DNA from: Miniphocaeibacter halophilus
Lineage (GTDB): Bacteria > Bacillota > Clostridia > Tissierellales > Peptoniphilaceae
DNA length: 64,000 nt
Direction: 5' to 3'
Assembly (NCBI RefSeq): GCF_016458825.1
Contig: NZ_CP066744.1
Location: forward strand, 253,001 to 317,000
Shown here: piece by piece, positions 52,160-60,777 of the stretch
How positions within the stretch are numbered: the first letter of the stretch is position 1
Layout: each line of letters begins with the position of its first letter
Program-made: the position numbers and the translations under genes
Notes under the pieces: generated by a model
What the model was told of the DNA's origin: nothing
Databases searched by the model: none
Seen by the model: the letters and a program-made list of their open reading frames with translations, nothing else

Positions 52160-54124
52160 ATGAGTGATAATAATAAGTCCAAATTTCCAAAAGGATTTAA
52201 ACCTAATTCTGTTACAATTCTTTTACTAGGACTTTTATTATGGGCTACAGTAATGTCTTTTGTTACACCGCTTTTTACTGGGCAAACCGTTACGGAAGTA
52301 AAATATAGCGATTTTTGGAAAATGCTACAAGCAGGTTCTGTTATTGAAGTAGAGTTAGATGATCCTTTAACTTTTACTGCAAAGGACTCTAAGGGTGTGG
52401 AGAAAAATTATAAGACTCCATACAATGCTTATATACAAGATGCAGATTTACAACCTGTTTTAAAGGAAAAAGAAGTAGGATATAAGGCAAGAACTTCGAA
52501 TTTCTTTACTGAAACTTTACTTCCTAATATATTATCTATTGTCATAATGTTTGCACTTCTTTCCTTGCTTATGAGGAGTCTTACTAAGCGAATGGGAGGT
52601 AACTCAATGAGCTTTGGTAAGTCAAATGCAAAGGTGTATGTACAATCAAAACCGGGAAAGAGTTTTAAAGACGTAGCGGGACAAGATGAAGCTAAAGAGG
52701 ACTTGTCCGAAATTGTAGATTTTCTACATGATCCAAAGAAATATAGCGAAATAGGAGCTGTTTTACCAAAGGGAGTACTTTTAGTTGGACCTCCTGGTAC
52801 AGGAAAAACCCTACTAGCTCAAGCTGTTGCAGGTGAAGCCAATGTACCGTTTTTCTCAATGTCAGGTTCTGAATTTGTTGAGTTATTTGTTGGTATGGGT
52901 GCTTCAAAAGTTAGAGATTTATTTAAACAAGCAAAGGAAAAAGCTCCTTGTATTGTTTTTATAGATGAAATAGATGCTATAGGTAAAAAAAGAGATTCCC
53001 ATGGTCTTAGTGGTAATGACGAAAGGGAACAAACATTAAACCAGCTTTTAAATGAAATGGATGGTTTTGAAGGAAATACGGGAGTTGTTATTTTAGGAGC
53101 TACTAATAGGCCTGAAATTTTAGACCCGGCACTTACAAGACCTGGTCGTTTTGACAGAAGAATTCCTGTTGAACTACCTGATTTAGCTGGAAGGGAAGCT
53201 ATTTTAAAAGTTCATGCTAAGAAAATTAAAATACACCCTCATGTAGATTTTAAATCTATTGCTTTAATGACTGCAGGAGCCTCCGGTGCTCAATTAGCTA
53301 ATATTATTAACGAAGCTGCTTTAAGGGCTGTTAAGTTTAATAGAAAGTTAGTTGCACAAGAAGATCTACAAGAATCTGTTGAAGTAGTTATTGCAGGTCA
53401 GCAAAAAAAAGGGATGGTTATTTCTCCAAGAGAGAAGGAACTTATTGCTTATCACGAAGTTGGTCACGCTTTAGTTGCAGCAATGCAAACTCATTCTGCA
53501 CCAGTTACAAAAATTACGATTATTCCGAGAACATCAGGCGCATTAGGTTATACTATGCAGGTTGATGAGGAGGAAAAGTTCCTTATGAGTAAAGATGACA
53601 TCTTCACAAAAATTGTTACCTATACAGGTGGTAGAACTGCCGAAGAATTAATTTTCAACACTAAAACAACAGGCGCTGCAAATGATATTGAAATGGCAAC
53701 TAGACTTGCTAGAGCTATGATTACTCAATATGGTATGACAGACGAGTTCGGTATGGTAGCTTTAGATACTCGACAATCGATGTATCTTGATGGTAGCACT
53801 ACAAGTAGTGCATCACCTGAAAAAGCTGCTGAAATCGACAATATGATTGAAAAAATCATGAAAGACGCACAGGCAAAAGCTAGAAAGATTTTAACTGAAA
53901 ATATTGATAAACTTCATGAAATTTCAAGATTTTTAATAGAAAAAGAAACCATTACTGGTGACGAATTTATGAATATCTTGGATTTAAAAGATGAAGAAGA
54001 GATAAATACTAAGGTAAGTGAAAATACAAGTGAAAATAATACCGAAAATCTAGATGAAAATATAAAAGATAATGATTCAAAAGATGATTTTAATTTAGAT
54101 GATTGGGAAAACTTAGACGTTTAA
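52160..54124 (+). CDS. ftsH: ATP-dependent zinc metalloprotease FtsH (paralogue 2)
   Basis: The product is 654 aa. The membrane segments are about 18-36 and 115-135. The AAA+ module has GPPGTGKT, CIVFIDEIDAIG and RPGRFDRR; the zinc motif is HEVGH (His432-His436). Compared with paralogue 1 it has about 40 extra acidic C-terminal residues (NTKVSENTSENNTENLDENI, ending DDWENLDV). AAAGGAG precedes the ATG. It is co-transcribed with marR and followed by a strong terminator. Two divergent FtsH copies in one region suggest different substrates or conditions. Confidence 0.95.
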   Translation: MSDNNKSKFPKGFKPNSVTILLLGLLLWATVMSFVTPLFTGQTVTEVKYSDFWKMLQAGSVIEVELDDPLTFTAKDSKGVEKNYKTPYNAYIQDADLQPVLKEKEVGYKARTSNFFTETLLPNILSIVIMFALLSLLMRSLTKRMGGNSMSFGKSNAKVYVQSKPGKSFKDVAGQDEAKEDLSEIVDFLHDPKKYSEIGAVLPKGVLLVGPPGTGKTLLAQAVAGEANVPFFSMSGSEFVELFVGMGASKVRDLFKQAKEKAPCIVFIDEIDAIGKKRDSHGLSGNDEREQTLNQLLNEMDGFEGNTGVVILGATNRPEILDPALTRPGRFDRRIPVELPDLAGREAILKVHAKKIKIHPHVDFKSIALMTAGASGAQLANIINEAALRAVKFNRKLVAQEDLQESVEVVIAGQQKKGMVISPREKELIAYHEVGHALVAAMQTHSAPVTKITIIPRTSGALGYTMQVDEEEKFLMSKDDIFTKIVTYTGGRTAEELIFNTKTTGAANDIEMATRLARAMITQYGMTDEFGMVALDTRQSMYLDGSTTSSASPEKAAEIDNMIEKIMKDAQAKARKILTENIDKLHEISRFLIEKETITGDEFMNILDLKDEEEINTKVSENTSENNTENLDENIKDNDSKDDFNLDDWENLDV

Positions 54125-54125
54125 T

Positions 54126-54166
54126 AAAAAAAGGAAAGGCAAAAAAAATAAGCCTTTCCTTTTTAT
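54126..54166 (+). terminator. Intrinsic terminator of the marR-ftsH operon
   Basis: AAAAAGGAAAGGC and GCCTTTCCTTTTT arms form a 13-bp perfect stem with a T-run. Confidence 0.9.
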
Positions 54167-54236
54167 TATGTAACCTTCCCCTTTACTTATATTAAACCAT
54201 ATACTGTATATTTTGCAAATATATTTGTAGTATATA

Positions 54237-55220
54237 TTATACTTGTTTTAATTTATTCCAATTTTTTTGACCACTTTTTAATATATTTGCTTCCTTTTCA
54301 TTTCTTACTAAATACTTTGTTATTTCTCTTCTTTTTGTATGACCGTTTAGGTTTTCATCTACTATAATTATTGGGTTTGTGCCTTTAAAATCATATTCGC
54401 CGGAAGCTACAACTAGATATTGGGTTTTTTCACTGCTGTTAAAATATTCCATTACTATATTCCAAGATTTTTTTAATTCTTTAGTCCATTTTATTGGCTT
54501 TACTATTTTAAAAACTCCTGTCATATTATAAATATTGGGAATTTCCTTTTGATTAAAACTATTTTCTTTAAAGCCGTTTAATTTATTTTTCTTAATTATA
54601 TTGGGATAATCTTTAAATGCTAGATTCATATCTAAGCCATTGCCTGCTTTTCCTATACCTGCAAATTCTCCCTTGTTTGAATATTGCCAAATTCCGGTGT
54701 TACTATCTACATAGGGTGATTTTTTATTTGTACTGTATGTCCAATGAGCTACCCATTTGTCAAATTCTTTTAGGCTTCTTCCCTTGTATTTATAGGAATA
54801 GTCAAATTCCTTACTAAACCATGAACCCATTGTGTAAAGTCCTGTATAAAAACCCTCTTCTTCTAATTTGTCCATAAAGGCTATGGCAATTTCCGTTTTA
54901 ATTTTTCTACTTAAACCTGCTTGTGAAGGGTCTTCAAAATCCAACCAAATCGGATATTCAAATTCTTTCCCTTTAATGTTGTTAAGAAGGTTTTTCACTT
55001 CGTTTAACGCTCCTGTAACCGTCTTAGAATACAAATACCAGTAAGCACCTACTGGCATCTTGTATTTTTTACATTCTTCATAAATAGCATTAAATTTACC
55101 GTCTAGCGGTGTTACCCCACTACCGGCTTTTATTATTACAAAATCCAGTCCACTATCCTTTGCTTTTTTAATATCGGACATATTATTCCAATTAGACAAG
55201 TCCACTCCTATTTTATTCAT
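54237..55220 (-). CDS. Glycoside hydrolase family 25 lysozyme (muramidase)
   Basis: The product is 327 aa. The GH25 domain covers about 1-205: GVDLSNWN at the N-terminus with Asp7, and the catalytic pair Asp94 and Glu96 in YPIWLDFEDPS. WQYSNKGEFAGIG and GLDMNLAF close the barrel. Residues about 230-327 form an unrecognised C-terminal domain that may bind the wall. No signal peptide is present, so export would need a holin, lysis or another route, as for phage endolysins; no other phage gene is nearby. It cleaves the MurNAc-GlcNAc bond in peptidoglycan. AGGAGGT precedes the ATG. Confidence 0.88.
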   Translation of the reverse strand: MNKIGVDLSNWNNMSDIKKAKDSGLDFVIIKAGSGVTPLDGKFNAIYEECKKYKMPVGAYWYLYSKTVTGALNEVKNLLNNIKGKEFEYPIWLDFEDPSQAGLSRKIKTEIAIAFMDKLEEEGFYTGLYTMGSWFSKEFDYSYKYKGRSLKEFDKWVAHWTYSTNKKSPYVDSNTGIWQYSNKGEFAGIGKAGNGLDMNLAFKDYPNIIKKNKLNGFKENSFNQKEIPNIYNMTGVFKIVKPIKWTKELKKSWNIVMEYFNSSEKTQYLVVASGEYDFKGTNPIIIVDENLNGHTKRREITKYLVRNEKEANILKSGQKNWNKLKQV

Positions 55221-55266
55221 TTTCTACCTCCTATTTATATATTTAGGAAGTTATTGTTTTTTACTA

Positions 55267-55296
55267 AATAAAAAAGAAGTGAATATAAAATTCACT
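55267..55296 (-). terminator. Intrinsic terminator of the lipoprotein gene
   Basis: AGTGAAT (55278-55284) and ATTCACT (55290-55296) arms are followed by a T-run on the minus strand. Confidence 0.7.
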
Positions 55297-55303
55297 CCAT
55301 TTA

Positions 55304-56557
55304 TTATTGATAATCTTCTCCAATTAGGTAACTGTAAAAGGCTTTGTTACAATATATTGTTCTTTGTTCAATTTCAAAGTCGTTGTTTTCCGTAAGTTCC
55401 GCTTTTACTTTTTCTTTATTTTCCACTGTAGAAAAGGAATGTATTTCATAGATTCCATTTTTTACTATATTGTCGACTATTTCCACATATTCTTCTTTAT
55501 TCATTTTTCCATTTGTTGTTGAGTATAGTGGTTGCCACCAAGATTCATATAGCAATCCCTTTCCTTCTTCGTTACCTTCATTTTTCTTTGCATATTTTCC
55601 TATTATATTATTAAATTTTTCCATTTCTTCATTTGAAAGAAATTCTATTGCTAAATCATATTCAACAGCATGGACAAAATAATCTTCTCCGTCCTGCACC
55701 ACTTCATAGGTTGGAGTAGCTTCCGGAACCGGTCCCCATTCCAGTAAGTATTTATAGACTGAAATTTTTGGTTCTAATTGAATTCTTGCCTGTATTCCTT
55801 CACTTCTTAACAGTCCAACTAGTTGATGGGCATGTTTTATGTCTGAATGACCATATACTATTGTTTTGTCTTTTATAAAGTTAGAATTGTTCTCTGATGA
55901 CTTTAAATTATAACCTGTAACTGTTCCATTTTTTACTGCTTTATATCCTACTTCTTCTAATTTTTCATCAGAAAATAATAAAAAGGATTCCCATGTATTA
56001 TTTATTTTAGCGCCAATGTCTGTATCGTAAATACTTCCTATGTAGTTTCTTCCTACTCCTGTACTATTTAGTACTCTTGTTATTATATATGCAAAATTAT
56101 CTGTACTTAATTTATTTTCTTTGTATATTTTTTTAACTACTTCGTTATTTACAATACCTAAATCCATTGCACAGACAAGGTAATTTTCCTTACTGCTATT
56201 TACATCAATTTTATAGTCGTTTTTTAGTTTTTCTTTTATTTTGTCCTTGTTATATGTAAGAGCTAATTCATCATATTGTGCATTTTTTATTGACGCTTCT
56301 ATTAGTTTGTCCGGTGAGTAATTTCCTTCAATTTTTATTGCTTCTTCTCCGAATATTGTTTCAAAGGTCTTATTGATTTCTTTTACATCTAATGTTGTTC
56401 TTTCTTCTAAATCCAAATTATAATATTCTTGTAAATACGAATAATCGGATTCTTCCATTATTAATTTTCCGCTTGTTATGTTTTCTTCTTTGTTACACGA
56501 TGTTAATGTAAATGATAATAGTAGTATTAATATTATTTTATTCCTAAACTTTTTCAT
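55304..56557 (-). CDS. Exported lipoprotein of unknown function
   Basis: The product is 417 aa. A type II signal peptide with lipobox LTSC (Cys21) predicts membrane anchoring on the outer face. The mature part is not a family I recognise. It contains a region KTIVYGHSDIKHAHQLVGLL followed by RSEGIQARIQLEPKISVYKY. The ATG at 56557 is chosen because AGGAGGGTG lies directly upstream. An in-frame ATG ten codons earlier places the ribosome-binding site inside the gene. It is monocistronic by appearance. Confidence 0.78.
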   Translation of the reverse strand: MKKFRNKIILILLLSFTLTSCNKEENITSGKLIMEESDYSYLQEYYNLDLEERTTLDVKEINKTFETIFGEEAIKIEGNYSPDKLIEASIKNAQYDELALTYNKDKIKEKLKNDYKIDVNSSKENYLVCAMDLGIVNNEVVKKIYKENKLSTDNFAYIITRVLNSTGVGRNYIGSIYDTDIGAKINNTWESFLLFSDEKLEEVGYKAVKNGTVTGYNLKSSENNSNFIKDKTIVYGHSDIKHAHQLVGLLRSEGIQARIQLEPKISVYKYLLEWGPVPEATPTYEVVQDGEDYFVHAVEYDLAIEFLSNEEMEKFNNIIGKYAKKNEGNEEGKGLLYESWWQPLYSTTNGKMNKEEYVEIVDNIVKNGIYEIHSFSTVENKEKVKAELTENNDFEIEQRTIYCNKAFYSYLIGEDYQ

Positions 56558-56704
56558 TACACACCCTCCTTTTAACCATTTTATCACATTCTAAACATTA
56601 TTTTATTTAATATATTAGTAGATTTATTTGTTTCTAATATATTAAGCAAAATAATTTGTAATTTAAGCTTTTACTTTATAAAATATAGTAAAGGAGGATA
56701 TTTT

Positions 56705-56800
56705 ATGTCAGACAATAACGATAAAAAGAACCTGTTAGCTATGCTTTTAGCCCTTGTTTTTATGATAATTATAGGAGTAATTATATCTAAGTTCCTATAA
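56705..56800 (+). CDS. 31-aa single-span membrane peptide
   Basis: The 31-aa peptide starts MSDNNDKKNLLAMLLALVFM and ends IIIGVIISKFL. A short acidic/basic head precedes one hydrophobic helix reaching the C-terminus. A perfect ribosome-binding site AAAGGAGG (56690-56697) lies 7 nt upstream, which is the main support for translation. It lies alone on the + strand between two leftward units. Function unknown; small membrane regulators and toxins have this shape. Confidence 0.55.
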   Translation: MSDNNDKKNLLAMLLALVFMIIIGVIISKFL

Positions 56801-56802
56801 AT

Positions 56803-56833
56803 AAAAAAAGATATTACAGGTAGGTAATATCTT
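56803..56833 (-). terminator. Terminator of the ABC/signal-peptidase operon
   Basis: AAGATATTAC (56809-56818) and GTAATATCTT (56824-56833) form a perfect 10-bp stem, followed by a T-run on the minus strand. Confidence 0.88.
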
Positions 56834-57484
56834 CTAGATCTTCTTTAATATTTTTTTATAAGCAAGTAATAAGACTGTCGAAATAATAAGTAAGAAGCTA
56901 TAATTTTTAACTGTAGTTAATAGATTTGTATAATTTAATATTATAATTTCACCACGAAAGTTCATAATAAAAACAGTCGTAAAAGTAATTACAGTTGCTA
57001 TTGTAATTAAAACTCCGGCCACAATATTTACCTTGTATATTGATGCATAAAACACAATAGTGCTGGCAAGTAAAAAATATATTGCAAAAAATTTAAAAAA
57101 ACTTCCTAAAGCTACGTCTAAATTAAAGAAATCTCTTACTAATAATTCTAAGGATGTTATTAAAACTGCAAATATAATCGATAATATTAATATTAGAAAT
57201 ACTGTTGTTTTAAAGATTTCCCTTCTTGAATAACCTACTAAGATTGGGGTTTGTATATTTATAATTGTAGATATGCCAATTGTTAATATTGCAAGTATGA
57301 CTCCAACTTTTAACAACACCAATAATTTAAATACAAAATTATCATTAAAAATATCTGAAAGATTATTATAGTTCATTTTTGCTTCATCTACTATATTTAA
57401 AAATACAAATATTAAAATTCCTATTACTAAGGGTGGTAATATACTTTTTAAAACATATTTCGATAATTTTTTATAATTGTTCAT
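56834..57484 (-). CDS. Integral membrane protein, probable ABC permease-like subunit (1)
   Basis: This 216-aa protein has six hydrophobic segments. It shares the internal motif [IV]xxQTPILVGYSRREIF with the two membrane proteins further upstream in the operon (QILTGQTRRTIF and HLITGYSRKSIF). The three are diverged paralogues. It is the last gene of the GntR-ABC operon. It probably forms, with its paralogues, the membrane part of an exporter, but no substrate is evident. Confidence 0.65.
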   Translation of the reverse strand: MNNYKKLSKYVLKSILPPLVIGILIFVFLNIVDEAKMNYNNLSDIFNDNFVFKLLVLLKVGVILAILTIGISTIINIQTPILVGYSRREIFKTTVFLILILSIIFAVLITSLELLVRDFFNLDVALGSFFKFFAIYFLLASTIVFYASIYKVNIVAGVLITIATVITFTTVFIMNFRGEIIILNYTNLLTTVKNYSFLLIISTVLLLAYKKILKKI

Positions 57485-57509
57485 TTTTCACCTCTGAAGT
57501 TTATTTTAT

Positions 57510-58043
57510 TTAAAACTTCTTAATTTCTTTAAATGGATAAATCCTTAAAAACGCAATTCCAACTATTGAATCTTTTTTTATTGGGCCAAAAGTCCTACTG
57601 TCATTACTGTAATCCCTATTGTCCCCTAATACAAAAACTTCGTCTTTTCCTATTTCCCAATGTTTTTCATCTTTATAACCGGTTATTCCTTTAGTCATAG
57701 TGTAATTTTCTACAAGTTCATTCCCATTAACAAAAACTCTATTATTTTTTATTTCTACTGTATCCCCTTCTACAGCTATAACTCTTTTAATAAAATCCTT
57801 CTTTTTATTATTTGGACTATGAAATTGGATAATATCACCAGGTTCTAGGTCACCTAAAAGAAATCCAATTCTATTTACCAATATAAAGTCATTTGTTTTT
57901 AATGTTGGCTCCATACTAATACCATCGACTATTGTTGTACTACCAATAAATTTAATAATTAACAAGGCAATAATAAGAGCTAGAACAACTGTTGATATTA
58001 TTTCCTTAAAGACTTGCTTAAAACTTACTTTCCTCTTTTTCAT
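57510..58043 (-). CDS. lepB: Type I signal peptidase
   Basis: The product is 177 aa, typical for Gram-positive SipS-like enzymes. One N-terminal membrane anchor (about 14-33) is followed by the catalytic serine Ser43 in DGISMEPTL and the general base Lys86 in KKDFIKRVIAVEGD. The GDNRDYSNDSRTFG box (box E) is intact. It cleaves signal peptides outside the membrane. It lies within an ABC-transporter operon between two membrane-protein genes, an unusual place. It may mature a peptide handled by that exporter, or simply supply capacity for the many exported proteins here. Confidence 0.93.
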   Translation of the reverse strand: MKKRKVSFKQVFKEIISTVVLALIIALLIIKFIGSTTIVDGISMEPTLKTNDFILVNRIGFLLGDLEPGDIIQFHSPNNKKKDFIKRVIAVEGDTVEIKNNRVFVNGNELVENYTMTKGITGYKDEKHWEIGKDEVFVLGDNRDYSNDSRTFGPIKKDSIVGIAFLRIYPFKEIKKF

Positions 58044-58070
58044 TTTTTCTCCTGTGTTAGATTTTAATTT

Positions 58071-58709
58071 TTAATAATTATCTATTATTACTTTACTACC
58101 TAGTGTTCCAATTAATAGTAAGGGTAAGGAAAATATTAAATTATTTACTAAAGTTTCCGTTTCAGGTATAAAATTATAAAACCCCCAGACATATACCACT
58201 AAAACTCCTACTATTACTCCACCAAGTATATAGTTCTTTTTAAAGGAGTAGCTTATAAAACCTGCTAGTGAATATATAAGTAAAAATTGTAAAAAATAGT
58301 CTATAAAATATTTGTAGAACTCCGATTTACCGATTTGAGTAAATAACATTCCCGTAACTTTTATATTAACTCCAAGAACACCCAGTAGGGTTATAAATAA
58401 GCTATAAACTATTCCAAGTAAGACCATTATCTTAATATTATTTGTAAAAATGGTTCTTCTTGTTTGTCCTGTTAATATTTGTAAGTCTATATTAATGGCA
58501 AAGTCTATGGCATATATTACTGTAAAAATGTTTACTAGGGATTTTATTATTTCATCCCATTCTAAAAAAGTGCTTTTTATTCTTATAGAATCCCTTACAA
58601 TATTTATTTTAGAAAGAGCAAATAATATAAGTAGGACTAAAAGAAAGGATGAAAAGTCCCATAAATATTCCCTTCTTTTAGTTTTGAAAAACCTAGCTGA
58701 ATTATTCAT
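58071..58709 (-). CDS. Integral membrane protein, probable ABC permease-like subunit (2)
   Basis: This 212-aa protein has about six hydrophobic segments and the motif QILTGQTRRTIF, shared with the other two membrane proteins of the operon. It starts 1 nt from the end of the 226-aa gene, consistent with coupling. Permease role is inferred from the neighbouring ATPase. Confidence 0.65.
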   Translation of the reverse strand: MNNSARFFKTKRREYLWDFSSFLLVLLILFALSKINIVRDSIRIKSTFLEWDEIIKSLVNIFTVIYAIDFAINIDLQILTGQTRRTIFTNNIKIMVLLGIVYSLFITLLGVLGVNIKVTGMLFTQIGKSEFYKYFIDYFLQFLLIYSLAGFISYSFKKNYILGGVIVGVLVVYVWGFYNFIPETETLVNNLIFSLPLLLIGTLGSKVIIDNY

Positions 58710-58710
58710 T

Positions 58711-59391
58711 TTAAAATCTCCTTAAAACTTCTTTATATCCTATTAATGATACAAGGGAAAAGACTAGGTAAAAAATATGTTCTTTAAGCAATACATCTCT
58801 TCCTGATAACATATTTTCTACTGCTGTATCAATATCAATTAAACCTACAAATTTTAATGGTAGTAAGCCAAATATTAATACTATAAATCCTAATACTATA
58901 TTTTTCTTAAAGGAAATAGCAATAAAACTTGCAGTTAAGGTTAAAAACAACAATTGTAAAAAAATTTCTACAAAGCTATTAAAAAATATATTTAAATCCA
59001 TACTATGATATATAAGATTTCCATCGTCAAATTTAAAACCAAAGGAGGATATGGTCGCTATTATTAAACAGCCAATTAACAGCATTATTAGTATCATAAC
59101 TATATTGACATTAAATATACTTTTTCTACTATAACCTGTTATTAAATGTAATTTTACCGATACTACATATTCTATTGCCAGTCCAACGGTTATAAATAAA
59201 ATATAAATTTTTAACAGTGGAAGTGACCCTCCAATTGCTATTTTTATAACTTCTTTATTTAACCCTATTTTTATATCTCCAATAAAAAACATTATTGAGC
59301 TAAATACTACAGTTGTTATTACTGCTATTATTGAAATAATCAACAAATATTTAAAATATTCCTTTGTTTGTCTTTTTAATAAACTTTCCAT
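58711..59391 (-). CDS. Integral membrane protein, probable ABC permease-like subunit (3)
   Basis: This 226-aa protein has about six hydrophobic segments. The motif KLHLITGYSRKSIFNVN links it to the two downstream paralogues. It begins 11 nt after the ATPase gene. No substrate-binding lipoprotein lies in the operon, which suggests an exporter or a sensor-type ABC system rather than an importer. Confidence 0.65.
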   Translation of the reverse strand: MESLLKRQTKEYFKYLLIISIIAVITTVVFSSIMFFIGDIKIGLNKEVIKIAIGGSLPLLKIYILFITVGLAIEYVVSVKLHLITGYSRKSIFNVNIVMILIMLLIGCLIIATISSFGFKFDDGNLIYHSMDLNIFFNSFVEIFLQLLFLTLTASFIAISFKKNIVLGFIVLIFGLLPLKFVGLIDIDTAVENMLSGRDVLLKEHIFYLVFSLVSLIGYKEVLRRF

Positions 59392-59402
59392 TTCAATACT
59401 CC

Positions 59403-60260
59403 TTAGTTAGTGTGAACAATTAAATTCTGTAATGTTATATTTTCAATTGTTATATTACTTTCTTCTATTTTCTCTAATTCTTCTTTTGTAAAGTTGTCAT
59501 AGATATAATATTTTTCCATGCCACCAAATTTTTCAACATCTATTATATTCTTATCTTTTAAAATTACTAACTTCTCCGGTGAACCCATAAATGATTTTGC
59601 ATTTTTGTTAATATTTTCTACTGAATCAAATATTTTTACACTTTTATCGGCTAAAAATATTACATCTTCAAAATAATTTGCCGCCTCATCTATTATATGG
59701 GTGGAAATTATTACTATTCTTGGATTAAGTTCTAAGTCCTCCATTAAGACCTGGTAGAAGGCATACCTTGTTTTTGCATCCAATCCTGATGTTGGCTCAT
59801 CAAATATTGTAATTTTCCCTCTTGTTGTTAAGCCAATTACTAAATTTACCAGGTTCTTTTCACCTTTTGAAAGTTTTTTGTATTTAGATTTTAAATTTAT
59901 ATTAAATTTTTCTACAAGATAAGTATTAAATTCCTGGTCCCAGTTTTTATATAAGGTTGAAAGGATTTTAAAAAGTTTTTTAATTTTATATTCTGTATAA
60001 AAGGCCTCTCCAAACATATCTTCTGAAATATAAACTATGTCTTCAACAACTGACTGATTTTCCAATACAGTCTGATTATTAAATTTAATTTCACCTGTAT
60101 AGCCTATTTTAAAATTGGATATTGACTGTAGTAAGGTTGTTTTTCCCACTCCATTATTTCCTATTAGTCCATATACTTTACTGTCTTCCATTTTTAAATT
60201 TATATTTTTAAGAACCTCTTTTTGTCCGTATTTTTTGCTGTAATCTACTATTTCTAACAT
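59403..60260 (-). CDS. ABC transporter ATP-binding protein
   Basis: The product is 285 aa. Walker A GNNGVGKTTLL, signature LSKGEKN (a variant of LSGGQ) and Walker B ITIFDEPTSGLD are present. About 75 extra residues after the core form the C-terminal domain of YtrB-type ATPases. The ATG overlaps the TAA of the GntR gene by one base, so translation is coupled. It energises the membrane proteins encoded next. Confidence 0.92.
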   Translation of the reverse strand: MLEIVDYSKKYGQKEVLKNINLKMEDSKVYGLIGNNGVGKTTLLQSISNFKIGYTGEIKFNNQTVLENQSVVEDIVYISEDMFGEAFYTEYKIKKLFKILSTLYKNWDQEFNTYLVEKFNINLKSKYKKLSKGEKNLVNLVIGLTTRGKITIFDEPTSGLDAKTRYAFYQVLMEDLELNPRIVIISTHIIDEAANYFEDVIFLADKSVKIFDSVENINKNAKSFMGSPEKLVILKDKNIIDVEKFGGMEKYYIYDNFTKEELEKIEESNITIENITLQNLIVHTN

Positions 60261-60625
60261 TAGTTTTCAACCTCCATTTGTTTTATTAATTCAATTAATT
60301 TGTCTTTATCTATGTCTAACCTTTTTGCCTCTCTTATTAATTCAGGTACTAAATTGTCTAAAAATTCCCTTTGTCTTTTTTCTATTATTATTTCCCTTGC
60401 TTTTTCTGTTACAAACATTCCTAAACCCCTTTTTTTATACAATACTCCTTCATCAACCAGTATTGTTAAACCCTTTCTTGCTGTTGCAGGGTTAATATTG
60501 TACATTTTTGAGAATTCATTTGTTGATGGTGCTTGATCTTCTGTTTTTAAATTTCCCGATATTATTTCATTTTCTACCATGTCCACTATTTGTAAAAATA
60601 TAGGTCTGTCAGAAGTCATATCCAT
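60260..60625 (-). CDS. GntR-family transcriptional regulator, YtrA subfamily
   Basis: The product is 121 aa. The winged helix covers about 8-75 (RPIFLQIVDMVENEIISGNL, NEFSKMYNINPATARKGLTI). A short helical tail without a large effector domain is typical of YtrA regulators, which repress an adjacent ABC operon and respond to wall-active compounds in other species. It is the first gene of the operon, with an inverted repeat just upstream as probable operator. Similar YtrA-ABC operons respond to cell-envelope stress. Confidence 0.9.
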   Translation of the reverse strand: MDMTSDRPIFLQIVDMVENEIISGNLKTEDQAPSTNEFSKMYNINPATARKGLTILVDEGVLYKKRGLGMFVTEKAREIIIEKRQREFLDNLVPELIREAKRLDIDKDKLIELIKQMEVEN

Positions 60626-60646
60626 ATAACCACCCCCCTTAATTGG

Positions 60647-60666
60647 TTAGTTAGTTGAGTAACTAA
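60647..60666. promoter_or_regulatory. Probable operator of the GntR/ABC operon
   Basis: The inverted repeat TTAGTTA-N6-TAACTAA lies 21 nt upstream of the GntR start codon. Its size and position fit an autoregulatory YtrA site. Confidence 0.6.
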
Positions 60667-60723
60667 GTAAATAATACATGAATTTGTTTTCTATGTCAAT
60701 AGTTTTAAATTATTATTTTGGAC

Positions 60724-60759
60724 AATAAAAAATCTCCCATATTTTTATATGAGAGATTT
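60724..60759 (-). terminator. Intrinsic terminator of the Asn/Gln-rich protein gene
   Basis: AAATCTCCCATAT and ATATGAGAGATTT arms with one mismatch are followed by a T-run on the minus strand. Confidence 0.85.
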
Positions 60760-60777
60760 GTAAATATTTTTATTAAC

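Noticed and set aside
54237-55220. GH25 lysozyme as evidence for a prophage
   Set aside because: No holin, structural, integrase or packaging gene is near; chromosomal autolysins of this type are common.
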